A DNA stretch of 64,000 nucleotides from assembly GCA_913056395.1 (NCBI GenBank), contig CAJXMG010000002.1, positions 103,297 through 167,296 of the forward strand. Reading direction: 5' to 3'. This DNA is from an uncultured bacterium. GTDB taxonomy: Bacteria; Planctomycetota; UBA8108; UBA1146. Positions 17,830 to 26,492 of the stretch are shown here, piece by piece. Positions within the stretch are counted from its first letter, which is position 1; each line of letters begins with the position of its first letter. A program made the translations under genes and the position numbers. The notes under the pieces are model-generated. The model saw only the letters and a program-made list of their open reading frames with translations. It did no database searches and was not told the origin of the DNA.

Positions 17830-17872
17830 GCCGAACTCGGCTTTCTGAACCGTTAAACTGAGAGGACGATCG

Positions 17873-18901
17873 ATGAGTGAAACCGTATATGTGGGAATGG
17901 ATCTCGGAACCAGCCGAACCTCCATCACCACCTCCACCGGAGTCAGAACCACGGTGTGGTCATATGTGGGCTATGCTCAGGACCACGTCAGCAAGAAGTT
18001 GCTTGGCGGCAGAGACAAGGTCTTCGGAGAGGAAGCGGTTCAAAATCGCATGGCCGTCGATCTGGTCCGTCCCCTCGATAAGGGTGTCATTCGCGAGGAC
18101 GCTAATGCCAAGCGAGCAACACGTGATCTGATCGAACATATCCTTGAACAGGCAAACATTCCCTCGGGAAGCACTGTTTATGGAGTGATCGGGGCACCTG
18201 CAGAAGCCAGTGTCGGATCAAAAGCCCATATTCTTGAAGCAGCTTCCGAATTCATGGACAGCATCATCGTCTGCTCTGAACCCTTCTCCGTGGCTTATGG
18301 ATTGGATTTCCTTTCCGACACACTCGTGATTGACATCGGGGCCGGAACCGTCGACCTGTGCAGAGTGCACGGAACGATGCCGAAAGCAGACGACCAGAGA
18401 ACCCACCACTTTGGTGGAGATGCCATCGACCAGCGTCTCTTTGACCTGATTCAGGAGAAGCACCCGGAAGCCCAGTTCTCCGTCAACATGGTGCGTGAAA
18501 TCAAAGAGAACTTTGCCAGCGTCGGACGCCAGCAGGATGCGGTCATGGCTACTTTCCCTGTCAAGGGCAAGCCGACTGAGTTCGACATCACCGACCAGGT
18601 CCGTGAAGCCTGCATGGGAATCGTGCAACCGACGGTCGAAGCTCTCCAGGACCTGATCGCCACCTACGACCCCGAGTTCCAGCAAAAGATGCGTAACCAT
18701 GTCCTCCTAGGTGGAGGCGGCAGTCAGATCACCGGCCTCGCCCGTGCGATGGAAGAAGCCCTCGTCGAGTACGGTGGAGGCAAGGTTAAGGCCGTGGAAG
18801 AGCCACAATACGCTGGATCCAATGGTGCCTTGCGCATCGCTCTCGACATGCCGGAAGAGTTCTGGAAAGAGTTTATGGACAACCAGAAGGAAAATGCCTG
18901 A
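17873..18901 (+). CDS. MamK-like bacterial actin
   Basis: Actin-fold ATPase of 342 residues that resembles MamK, the filament that lines up magnetosomes, more than MreB or FtsA. Phosphate-1 motif VGMDLGTSRTS (about 7-17); phosphate-2 motif LVIDIGAGTVDLC (about 159-171); adenosine motif LLGGGGSQITGLA (about 282-294). Stretches such as GAPAEAS, VCSEPFSVAYGLD, FGGDAIDQRL and the C-terminal DMPEEFWKEF also follow the MamK pattern. No other magnetosome gene (mamA, B, I, E, Q) is in the window. A cytoskeletal role unrelated to magnetosomes is therefore more likely, probably with the coiled-coil product just upstream. The start is supported by GAGAGGACG upstream. Confidence 0.85.
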   Translation: MSETVYVGMDLGTSRTSITTSTGVRTTVWSYVGYAQDHVSKKLLGGRDKVFGEEAVQNRMAVDLVRPLDKGVIREDANAKRATRDLIEHILEQANIPSGSTVYGVIGAPAEASVGSKAHILEAASEFMDSIIVCSEPFSVAYGLDFLSDTLVIDIGAGTVDLCRVHGTMPKADDQRTHHFGGDAIDQRLFDLIQEKHPEAQFSVNMVREIKENFASVGRQQDAVMATFPVKGKPTEFDITDQVREACMGIVQPTVEALQDLIATYDPEFQQKMRNHVLLGGGGSQITGLARAMEEALVEYGGGKVKAVEEPQYAGSNGALRIALDMPEEFWKEFMDNQKENA

Positions 18902-18919
18902 GCTACTATCTCCGTAAGA

Positions 18920-18961
18920 CAAAAGAGGCCGGAAGCGATCTTCGCTTCCGGCCTCTTTTTT
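18920..18961. terminator. bidirectional terminator
   Basis: A 14-bp stem (GAGGCCGGAAGCGA, 18925-18938, with 18942-18955) has a 3-nt loop, six T on the plus side and AAAA on the other. It lies between the convergent MamK-like and HEAT lipoprotein genes. Confidence 0.9.
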
Positions 18962-18977
18962 GTGACGAGCAGATGCG

Positions 18978-19811
18978 CTAGAGCGCTTCCCCGACCTTCG
19001 GTTTCGGAACAACGGTTTTATCGCCAGCAAGCCATGAACGGATCTCCCTGGCCTGAACCTTTCGCAAGGAAGGCTCAGCCTCCGCATCGAAAACGAAGTT
19101 GCCGGGAACCTTCGCCCGTCTCTTGAGCCCGCCCCATGCCGCTTGGCGAACAACTTCATCGGGGTCATCCAGGGCACTGGCCAAAAGGTCGAGGGAGCTC
19201 TGACGTGCATCCTCAGCAAATCCACAGACACACAAAAAGCGGACTTCTGAATCTCGCTCCAGGGTAAAGCGATCCTGCAACGCATCAAATGCCACAGGAA
19301 GCTTCATCGTTAGCAAAATCGAAGCGGCAGATCGGCGAGCCGTGACATTTCCCTCTGCGAGAACTGCGACGACAGGAGACAGGGCATCGCTGCCATATTC
19401 TAAAAGGGCAGACTCAATCAGATTGTCATCGACAACATTACCTTCAGCCAGCATGGAGATCAGACGGGGCAAGGCACGTTCATCTCCCTCTCTGGCCAAA
19501 ATCATGCAAATCACCCGCTTGGTACGGGCTCCAATAAAAGGATCATCGAGTTCAGCGGCCAACAGGTTTCGCGTGATGATCGGAGCTTTGCTGAGGCTGA
19601 GGAGAATCCGGTCGAGAGCCCGCTTCTGGATACTCTCATCGTAAGAGCCAAGATTCGGGATCAGGGTCGTATTGCGGATGTCCTCGAGAACATCTTCACG
19701 ATCCGGTGCTTTATCGGGGGTCGAGCAACCCACACAAAGAAATACTGTGAGAGCCAGTATCCAGCGCAGAGAAAACTTCGTTCCCGTGAAGTCCCTGTCA
19801 CCGTCGATCAT
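18978..19811 (-). CDS. HEAT-repeat lipoprotein
   Basis: Lipoprotein of about 277 residues. A hydrophobic leader ends in a lipobox (LCVGC, Cys near residue 27), then helical pairs of HEAT/PBS type (ARTKRVICMILAREGDERAL, DPDEVVRQAAWGGLKRRAK). Such repeats bind other proteins. The ATG at 19811 gives a normal-length leader and has AAGGGCGG upstream. A TTG at 19850 overlapping the secretin stop is possible and would add 13 residues. It follows the secretin gene closely, so it may be a periplasmic or membrane-anchored partner of the secretin (a pilotin-like role is a guess). Confidence 0.75.
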   Translation of the reverse strand: MIDGDRDFTGTKFSLRWILALTVFLCVGCSTPDKAPDREDVLEDIRNTTLIPNLGSYDESIQKRALDRILLSLSKAPIITRNLLAAELDDPFIGARTKRVICMILAREGDERALPRLISMLAEGNVVDDNLIESALLEYGSDALSPVVAVLAEGNVTARRSAASILLTMKLPVAFDALQDRFTLERDSEVRFLCVCGFAEDARQSSLDLLASALDDPDEVVRQAAWGGLKRRAKVPGNFVFDAEAEPSLRKVQAREIRSWLAGDKTVVPKPKVGEAL

Positions 19812-19846
19812 CGCAAACCGCCCTTCGGCCGAGCTTCGCAAACGGA

Positions 19847-22333
19847 TCAAAGTCCCTGTACCGGTCTGCTGGAAGAGGTGTTGAGATCTTCCCAGCGCTC
19901 GTCCAGAGTCTGCAGGCGCCCACCCAACTGATCGAGGGTCACCGTTCTTCTGGCAAAGGCAGAAAGGTCGTCTTCGAGGATGCCCAGTGGGATCTCACCG
20001 GAGATCATGGCCTCCTGCAGACGAACACTGAGGAACGTGGCCACCGACAGGAAATCGACCCCACGCTCGGACATTTTGGTCAGCAACTCAGAATATCCCA
20101 ACTGAGTCAGGTCGCCTGCTGAGGGATACAGAATCTGGTACTGCTCCTCGAGCAGATTCCTGAACTTGCCATGCTGGTTCGCTTTACGTCCAAGACCATC
20201 GATGAAGACAGCAAAGTCCTGAAGACTGTCCTTGTCGAAAGTTCTCAACAAGGAAATGGTTTCGTCAGAAAGGTCGGTTTCACCTCTCATGACGACCATG
20301 TCCCCCTTCTCATAGAAGGTCTTCAACTTGTCAAAGGAGAGGCTGACCGCATAGGGACTTGTGGGTACCACGATTTCCCTGCGCGGGGCCACCACGTCGT
20401 CGTAATCAAGGTCAGGATTCAGGCTCTTGATGTTTTCGACCAGAATCGCTGCCGCCTGGAAGAAGAGCTGACGCTCATTCTTGGACCAGGTCGAGACCGA
20501 CTTCTCCGGGTGCCTGAGTTTGAGCATGCTCAGTTTCTCGGTCGCTTCGGGAAGGTAGTCTTCAAAAATCTTCAGGCGGCTGATGAGTTCCCTTTTCTTG
20601 ACGATGCTCAGCAAGGTCAAGTCGACGACTTCATCGCGGGAGAATCCCTCCACCGGCGTTCTGCTGATGGGGTCGAGTCCGACAAGGTCTCGCCCTTTGA
20701 GAATGTATCGATCATTGAAGAGCACACTGTTGCGGGTGTCGAAGTGGCGACTCTCTTTCGGAGTGGAAATCGGATCGACCCCATCTTCCGAAAGAATGTG
20801 AGGAGTCAGAACGATGATGATTTCGGAACGCTGTTTCTGGGAACTCTTGCGTCCGAAAAATCCTCCAATAACCGGAAGGTCGCCCAATCCGGGAATGGAA
20901 TTTTTGGTATCGAATTCACTTTCCTTGATCAGGCCACCCAGGATCAGGGGCCGATGGTTTTTCACCCTGGCTTGTCCCCTGAAATTCCGGGTCGCCACCT
21001 GCGGGATTCCCAACAGGTCCTCCTCGAAGACCCGCTGTCTTCCCTGAAGGTTATTGACGGTGATATCGACCAGCATCGAGACTTCGTTTTCGTCATTACC
21101 ACTGATTCGTGGTTTGACGACCAGAGTCGTACCGATGTGCTCGGTTCCAACCTTGTTGGCATTCTCGACAAAGTTTCCACCACTGACGTCACGGACGACG
21201 TCGGTAGAGATAAAAGTTGGAATCTTTTCTCCTAGGTGAAGCTGACTCTGGCGATCATCCAGCGCGTACAATTTGGGACGTGCTTTGATTATCGCGTCAC
21301 CGTTGCGAACCAGTGCATGAACACCGGCAAGAAACTGGGAGGACAGAGCCTCGGTGGTGTCATCAAAGAGGAAGGAGAGGCCCGATTGCTGAATCGGATT
21401 GAAATTGCTGCTGATCTCGGGGAGAGGCTCTCCAGGCAGAGGAGAGGCGAAATTCACCACGGAATTGCGTTTCTCAAAGGCGAGCGTATCGACTCCCAGA
21501 TCGGAAAGAGCGTCCGCTTCCAGTTCGATGATCTGCACCTCGATCATGATCTGCCTCGCGGGCACATCGATCATGGCGATGAAATCTTCAATCCGTTTCA
21601 GATCCTCGTCGGTACCCACCATCAGAATACGATTTCGTGTTTCCGTCGATGGTGATTCCTCAAAGGTCAGAGAGAGGGAAGCGTCTTCTATTCCTGTACC
21701 CAACTTGACGGGGGGCAGTGAAATCGGATCGACGTGCGGGATTTCCAGAACGTAGGGGTACTCCGGAAGATCCCAGGATTGAAGCATCGTTCCGCTGGCA
21801 GCCTCATACTTTGAGTAGACCGCTTTCTCATATTTGCGGGTGATGGTCCTGTTTCCCTGTTTGACTGCGTCAGTCTTGACTTCCTCGGTTCGGTGATAGA
21901 CCTGGCAAACCTTGCTGGCTGCCAGCGACTCCAGAACCAACTGGATTCCCGCATATTTGACCGTGATCGATTGTTGCTTGAGTCGATCCCGGATCCCCAC
22001 CTGTTCAAAGTTGCGAATCGTTCTGATCAGAGACTCTGTGATTTCCTTTGAACCATTGATCATCAGAGAGTTCTCACGGCCGGCAACACGACTGATGGTG
22101 TTGTCGTCGACAAACTTTTTCAGCCCTGGAGTGTCGTTCAAAAACTGAAACACCTCGTCGGTTTCAGCGTGAAAGAGTTCCACAAAGGTGATGTTGGGGA
22201 CTTGAGCGTCGGCAACTGGAACCTGGGCAAAGAAGGCCACACACAACGCGAGCACGATCCAACCGAAATTGAATCTTCCCCGTCCCATTCGACCGGGGTT
22301 GCTGACAAATGCGGACTTTTTGGAACGGTCCAT
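19847..22333 (-). CDS. secretin-family outer-membrane channel
   Basis: Type II/III secretion-type secretin of 828 residues. The ATG at 22333 has AAGGA upstream and opens a signal peptide (FGWIVLALCVAFFAQVPVADA, about 24-44). N-terminal ring-building domains follow (ENSLMINGSKEIT; RILMVGTDEDLKRIEDFIAMID). The secretin core runs to about residue 560 and includes the signature HRPLILGGLIKESE...IPGLGDLPVIGGFFG and SEIIIVLTPHIL. About 260 further residues form a helical C-terminal extension with no known domain; most secretins end soon after the core or with a short S-domain. No GspE/F/G genes are nearby, so it may be an orphan secretin of a system encoded elsewhere. Confidence 0.9.
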   Translation of the reverse strand: MDRSKKSAFVSNPGRMGRGRFNFGWIVLALCVAFFAQVPVADAQVPNITFVELFHAETDEVFQFLNDTPGLKKFVDDNTISRVAGRENSLMINGSKEITESLIRTIRNFEQVGIRDRLKQQSITVKYAGIQLVLESLAASKVCQVYHRTEEVKTDAVKQGNRTITRKYEKAVYSKYEAASGTMLQSWDLPEYPYVLEIPHVDPISLPPVKLGTGIEDASLSLTFEESPSTETRNRILMVGTDEDLKRIEDFIAMIDVPARQIMIEVQIIELEADALSDLGVDTLAFEKRNSVVNFASPLPGEPLPEISSNFNPIQQSGLSFLFDDTTEALSSQFLAGVHALVRNGDAIIKARPKLYALDDRQSQLHLGEKIPTFISTDVVRDVSGGNFVENANKVGTEHIGTTLVVKPRISGNDENEVSMLVDITVNNLQGRQRVFEEDLLGIPQVATRNFRGQARVKNHRPLILGGLIKESEFDTKNSIPGLGDLPVIGGFFGRKSSQKQRSEIIIVLTPHILSEDGVDPISTPKESRHFDTRNSVLFNDRYILKGRDLVGLDPISRTPVEGFSRDEVVDLTLLSIVKKRELISRLKIFEDYLPEATEKLSMLKLRHPEKSVSTWSKNERQLFFQAAAILVENIKSLNPDLDYDDVVAPRREIVVPTSPYAVSLSFDKLKTFYEKGDMVVMRGETDLSDETISLLRTFDKDSLQDFAVFIDGLGRKANQHGKFRNLLEEQYQILYPSAGDLTQLGYSELLTKMSERGVDFLSVATFLSVRLQEAMISGEIPLGILEDDLSAFARRTVTLDQLGGRLQTLDERWEDLNTSSSRPVQGL

Positions 22334-22547
22334 TTTCTTCCTTGCTCCTGCGAGTGAGACTGCGGGTCCACTTCGACAGATGGTATGCCGATCTCCATAC
22401 GCCAAAGAGTAAACGCTGTTTCCCAGTTTGAGTGGGAATCGACTCTTCTGCAGGCGAATTGTTTCGGCAGTTCTACGAGAGTCTGCTGGGCCCTGCTTAG
22501 GGCCTGTGGACGCGATCGCAGTGCTCAGGGAGTCGATTATCGGCACG

Positions 22548-24737
22548 TTATCTTCCATTCTCAACCAGAACCCAGCCACTCCAGCCAGAAACCCGATCAG
22601 TTGTCGATTTGTCGCGAATCGACCTGCAGGCCTCTCTGAGAGCCTCTGCAGGTGAAATACGGGCTCTGGCGCAGTCGATCAGATGAAGTGTCATTTGACG
22701 GGTGACCTCATCTTCAACGGGCCAAAGTGACCCCAGAATCCCCTGACAGCCCGCTTCCAGAACTGCTCTGGGAAAGCCTGCCAAGTCATCGGCACCAAGC
22801 CCACCAGCCAATGCGGTCTCGCAACCTGTGAGCAAAACGATTCGACAGTCGGAAAGATTCCAGCCGGCGATATTTCTCGCCAACAACTTTCCATCCGCAA
22901 AATTTTGGTCTGGAGTCAATCGGAGGGATGAGGACCGGGGATCGCGAGGATCGAAGTCTCCATGACAAGCCAGGTGAAGAACCTTTTTGCCGTGAAGTTG
23001 ATCCTCAAGCTCGGTCACGGTGGCGACTCCCCCGGAGAGAATCGTCGAGCGAACCAACTTTTTGGCAACGGCCTCTCCCTCTGCTCTGGCACCTGGCAGT
23101 CGCGCTTTTTGCGGAGCGTCGGGATCCACCAGAGACAACCAGTCCTCTGCTGGCAACAGAGACAACTCCCTTGAAGCGGATTTCAAATTGGGCAACAGGC
23201 TGAAAGTGGTTCTATCCATCAGTGATCGCCCAGAGACGGGCAACATTCCCCAGGGAATTCTTCTCAACTCGTCCAGCGGTACCAACAACAATCTCTCGGT
23301 AACAGGAACTCTCGCCCCGAACAACTTGGACGAAATCCACGCTGCAGATTCGAGGTCTTTGCCGCGAGAGGAGTGAAGCGACTCAATGAAGCCGATCAAT
23401 TCACCCTTCTCACACTCCTCAAGATTCATGTTCCATGAACCATCGTTGGTCGTCCAAGTCAGCAGTCGTGTTCCACAGTTCACCATGACCTGAATCGTGA
23501 ATTGATTTCCAGCTTCCACTGCGAGTGCCTCGATCTGTTTCAAGTCAGGAGGCACTTCCCCAGGATTACGCACCCGCAGAAATTCTGAAGCATGGAGCGA
23601 AGCGACCACTTCCCCATTTTGTGCAAGAAGTTCCGTCAATAGGAATGCCGGCTCTCGACGCTGAAACATGGCGGCGTGATCGGAGCTGTATCGCAACCGA
23701 ATTTGCTCCACGGCCTCCACTGCACTTCTGGCATGCTCAATGGCGAGCGGATATTCGCTGCGGAATTGATAAACTTTTGCCAGGGCCAGATCAGTCTTCC
23801 AGAGCGTCTCCAGATCGCCCCTCAACTCCCGGGCCGACTCCACAGCCGTTCTCGTTTCTGTCAGCCAGCCTCTTGCGGCAGCGGTCAGTGCTATCTCTAC
23901 CAATGCTTCCGCAGCCAAAGCCCTGTCACCGCGAACTGTGGCTTTGGTCAAAGCACTGCGGGCATCCTCCAGCGAGCGAATCAGGGCACGCCGACTCTCC
24001 GCTGCATCTGAACTGCCCGTACTTTCTTCCCGTGCCCTTTTCGCCCTGTCAATCAAGGCTCTCGTTTGAACCGGAGAATCTTCGGGGGCCAATTCAAACG
24101 CACGGTTGAGTTCTCTTTTCGACCTTGGTCCCTGAACCCGATCGATTCTTGCGAAGACATCGAGAACAGATGCGTTCAATCGATACCACTCCGCCTCTTC
24201 TTCACGGTTAGCAGCGGAAGCCTCCTGCTCTTTCAATTCCCGATAGGCTTCCACGGGATATCCATCGCGCAATTTTTTTGAGATCCGATTCATGACCTCA
24301 AGGTGACTTCCACCAGTCGGATACGAGGGTTTCTGATTCCAGTTCTGAATCGTCAGAAGGTCGAGCAGCTCTCCCGACTCATTGCGGATTCTGCTGATCA
24401 CTTGACCTTCAGGGACTCGGCCGGGATCAGGCCCCCAGAGCTCCTCGCCACTGATTCCCAGAGTCGCCTCACTGCCATCCACATAGAAGGATGCCAGACG
24501 AATTTCTGAATCGGCTGTTTTGAGGAGAATTTCTACATGACGATCTTCCCCGGTTTCAGGCAACTGTATGTTAAAGAGTTCACCCTCGACCAACGGTCGG
24601 TCACCAGACAGTTCATCGATCAACTGTGAAACAGACTGGGCATGCGAAGCACTGGTAAAAACCACCAGCAAGAAGAAGGAGCAGAAAAGAGGAGTCGAGG
24701 GTTTCAGCAATTCCAATAGCGATGGGAACCTGTCCAA
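22548..24737 (-). CDS. exported CHAT-domain (caspase-like) protease
   Basis: About 729 residues. A signal peptide (STPLFCSFFLLVVFTSASHA) is followed by a beta-rich region, then helical TPR-like repeats (about 170-420), then a C-terminal CHAT domain (about 480-729). The catalytic dyad is visible as His in HLACHGDFDP and Cys in LLTGCETALAGG, followed by GFPRAVLEAGCQGILGSLWPV. CHAT proteins are clan CD cysteine peptidases, usually fused to TPRs. An exported form is less common than cytoplasmic ones. The start is uncertain: the frame opens with TTG at 24866, but starts at 24779 (GTG) or 24737 (TTG) place the signal peptide properly; none has a strong ribosome-binding site. It lies between gluQ and the secretin. 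Confidence 0.8.
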   Translation of the reverse strand: MDRFPSLLELLKPSTPLFCSFFLLVVFTSASHAQSVSQLIDELSGDRPLVEGELFNIQLPETGEDRHVEILLKTADSEIRLASFYVDGSEATLGISGEELWGPDPGRVPEGQVISRIRNESGELLDLLTIQNWNQKPSYPTGGSHLEVMNRISKKLRDGYPVEAYRELKEQEASAANREEEAEWYRLNASVLDVFARIDRVQGPRSKRELNRAFELAPEDSPVQTRALIDRAKRAREESTGSSDAAESRRALIRSLEDARSALTKATVRGDRALAAEALVEIALTAAARGWLTETRTAVESARELRGDLETLWKTDLALAKVYQFRSEYPLAIEHARSAVEAVEQIRLRYSSDHAAMFQRREPAFLLTELLAQNGEVVASLHASEFLRVRNPGEVPPDLKQIEALAVEAGNQFTIQVMVNCGTRLLTWTTNDGSWNMNLEECEKGELIGFIESLHSSRGKDLESAAWISSKLFGARVPVTERLLLVPLDELRRIPWGMLPVSGRSLMDRTTFSLLPNLKSASRELSLLPAEDWLSLVDPDAPQKARLPGARAEGEAVAKKLVRSTILSGGVATVTELEDQLHGKKVLHLACHGDFDPRDPRSSSLRLTPDQNFADGKLLARNIAGWNLSDCRIVLLTGCETALAGGLGADDLAGFPRAVLEAGCQGILGSLWPVEDEVTRQMTLHLIDCARARISPAEALREACRSIRDKSTTDRVSGWSGWVLVENGR

Positions 24738-24903
24738 CGACAGGTCATTTCCTGAGCCAATTTGTGGCTGAATGGCCACTCTTGAATAGGTCTTGCTCAC
24801 TTCCCCCGGGAAAGTGTTCTTTGATCGGTAAATGGGGCGACTCCGAAGTTGCTGCCGGGGCGGCAACCCGACACACCAAATATGCCGGAATCACAAAAAA
24901 ACT

Positions 24904-25917
24904 TCAATCCCGGTCTGGGTCGACTGCAGGTGACCGGTTCATGCCATCCCAAACCACCGGGCCCGGCGTCACTTTTCCGAGATCGAAGCGGTCGATCAGG
25001 TCTTCGGGCCTCAATCTTTGCCCCTCCGGTGCGAGGCCGCTGAGGCTCGCCAACGTACCGATGATCTCCTCAGGTGAGATCCCCTGCCGGCGATAGTGGG
25101 CAAGGCTCGTATCTCCATGGCGCTTGGCCAGACGCAACCCATCCGGCCCCACCAGGAGAGGGACATGAACAAAAGCGGGAGGGCTCCAGCCGAGGAGTCG
25201 GTAGAGAAGGATCTGACGGGGGGTTGAGGGGACCAGATCGTCTGCCCTCAACACTTCAGTCACCCCATCTGCTGCGTCATCGACCACCACAGCCAGTTGA
25301 TAGGACGGGGTTCCATCCCTCTTTTGGAGCACAAAATCCCCCGCCAGTGCCCCCTCTTCTTTTCCTCTGAAACCATCTTCAAATGGAACAGAGCCCACTT
25401 CGAGCCTCAATCTCAAAGCCGGATCCCGCCCCGTAGCACTTTTGGCCTCTTCGAGCGATGACCACCGACCATGACAAGTACCCGGGTAGACCATCTCGGA
25501 GGGCGGCAGTTCCGATTCATGGGGCGCACTGGCCGCTTCCTCGATCTCCTTCCGTGTACAAACACAGGGGTAGGCCACCTTTTGTTTAACCAACTGATTC
25601 AATGCGGCCTCATGACGATCCCGAAAATGACTCTGTATGCGGATCTCATCGTCCCAATCCAGACCCAACCATTGCAAATCCTCGATGGCGGATTCGGTCG
25701 CACCCTGTCGCACCCGCGGACCGTCCAGATCCTCAATCCTTAAAAGCAGTTTCCCGCCCTGCTTTCGCATCGACAGCCAGGCAAACAGAAAGGAGCGGGC
25801 ATTCCCCAAATGGAGAACACCGGTCGGACTGGGAGCGAGCCTGCCGACAGGAAGTGGACCGTTCTCACCCTTTTTTGCGGGTTCAAACTGTGGCTCTTTT
25901 GCCGAATGCACTGACAA
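24904..25917 (-). CDS. gluQ: glutamyl-Q tRNA(Asp) synthetase
   Basis: A truncated glutamyl-tRNA synthetase paralogue (no anticodon-binding domain) that attaches Glu to queuosine-34 of tRNA(Asp). Marks: GRLAPSPTGVLHLGNARS containing the HIGH-type box, RIEDLDGPR, a zinc knuckle (CVCTR and later YPGTC), and a KMSKS-type LAKRHGD. The protein is about 337 residues. The frame has an ATG at 25941 without a ribosome-binding site. TTG 25917 follows AGAGG and was preferred; GTG 25911 is also possible. It is divergent from the structured RNA at 26.0 kb. Confidence 0.9.
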   Translation of the reverse strand: MSVHSAKEPQFEPAKKGENGPLPVGRLAPSPTGVLHLGNARSFLFAWLSMRKQGGKLLLRIEDLDGPRVRQGATESAIEDLQWLGLDWDDEIRIQSHFRDRHEAALNQLVKQKVAYPCVCTRKEIEEAASAPHESELPPSEMVYPGTCHGRWSSLEEAKSATGRDPALRLRLEVGSVPFEDGFRGKEEGALAGDFVLQKRDGTPSYQLAVVVDDAADGVTEVLRADDLVPSTPRQILLYRLLGWSPPAFVHVPLLVGPDGLRLAKRHGDTSLAHYRRQGISPEEIIGTLASLSGLAPEGQRLRPEDLIDRFDLGKVTPGPVVWDGMNRSPAVDPDRD

Positions 25918-25960
25918 TTTTCCTCTCTCGAGCCCCCCCATGGGCTGCCGAAGTGGGATC

Positions 25961-25990
25961 TTTCACGGATTCCCAGTTTGGTGATATCAT
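25961..25990 (+). promoter_or_regulatory. possible promoter of the structured RNA
   Basis: TTTCAC (25961-25966) and TATCAT (25985-25990) are separated by 18 nt, which resembles a sigma-70 promoter. It would start RNA near 25997, just before the first hairpin. Confidence 0.3.
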
Positions 25991-26152
25991 GGAGTTGTGG
26001 ACCCGAACAGGGTCCCTCTGCAGGGTGACCTGCGGCGTGCGCAGGTACTTGCGGAGTTTTGCCAGACTTTTTCCACTGGCAGGACGCTGCCAGTCAGGAC
26101 GGTGCCCGGTTGTGGGTGTCACGTCCACGTGAGACCGGGAAACTCCAAACCA

Positions 26153-26168
26153 AGAAAGGAGGTGGTCC
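26153..26168 (+). promoter_or_regulatory. extended Shine-Dalgarno / 16S 3'-tail complement
   Basis: AGAAAGGAGGTGGTCC is complementary over 16 nt to the common bacterial 16S 3' end (GGATCACCTCCTTTCT), with one G-U pair. Normal ribosome-binding sites in this window match over only 4-7 nt. It sits 4 nt before the ATG of a 12-codon ORF. Confidence 0.6.
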
Positions 26169-26172
26169 ATTG

Positions 26173-26211
26173 ATGATTGTCCGTGGCTCTATCAGGAGGT
26201 GGGTTCGTTAA
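26173..26211 (+). CDS. possible 12-residue leader peptide
   Basis: ATG to TAA reads MIVRGSIRRWVR, a basic dodecapeptide. Support comes only from the exceptional ribosome-binding match just upstream and from the fact that its stop lies in the loop of the next hairpin. Translation could therefore control folding of that hairpin. It may instead be a chance ORF in a non-coding RNA. Confidence 0.3.
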   Translation: MIVRGSIRRWVR

Positions 26212-26266
26212 CCCGCGCCTCTGACGGGGGAAGCGGTGAATCCGCTCAATCCGCCTGGTAGAAACA

Positions 26267-26303
26267 GGGCCCGAAGGGAAATCCCTTCGGGCCCTTCTTC
26301 TTT
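26267..26303 (+). terminator. terminator of the structured RNA
   Basis: A 12-bp stem GGGCCCGAAGGG/CCCTTCGGGCCC with an AAAT loop is followed by TTCTTCTTT. Confidence 0.9.
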
Positions 26304-26492
26304 ATCCGGTACCAGATTTACCGCTCTATACATCTCTTCAGACTCCCGCTGCTGTCATAACCTCTCCCCTGCCCGATAAATTACCCTGTGTACGCCCCGT
26401 TAGGCTTGTTTCAGGGCATCCCTCTCGACATGATGGAAACAGATCGTATTTCACGGGTTCTGAAACTTCCCCATGACGAGGAGCGGGTCACC

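Larger units (their letters stand above)
25997..26303 (+). ncRNA. highly structured RNA of unknown family
   Basis: About 305 nt without a credible long ORF but full of stems. GGACCC/GGGTCC (25999-26015); GCAGG-GTGA-CCTGC with a GNRA-like loop (26020-26033); CGCA/TGCG (26040-26053). A long-range helix GGAGTTT/AAACTCC (26053-26059 with 26140-26146) encloses CTGGCAG-gacg-CTGCCAG (26076-26093) and CCCGGT/ACCGGG (26105-26139, with an inner TCACG/CGTGA hairpin). Next comes a 16-nt match to the 16S rRNA 3' tail, then a GGGTT/AACCC hairpin, AGCGG/CCGCT and a terminator. It lacks the conserved blocks of RNase P, tmRNA and SRP RNA as far as can be judged by eye. It could be a standalone regulatory RNA or the leader of a mini-ORF. 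Confidence 0.6.

Noticed and set aside
17873..18901. Magnetosome gene island
   Set aside because: Only the MamK-like gene is present; none of the neighbours within the window is a magnetosome gene.
25883..26170. 95-codon minus-strand ORF across the gluQ start and structured RNA
   Set aside because: No ribosome-binding site, no recognisable protein features, and it lies over paired RNA stems.
25997..26303. RNase P RNA, tmRNA or SRP RNA
   Set aside because: The conserved blocks of these RNAs (for example the RNase P P4 sequence, the tmRNA tRNA-like ends, the SRP apical loop) could not be found by eye. A covariance search would settle it.
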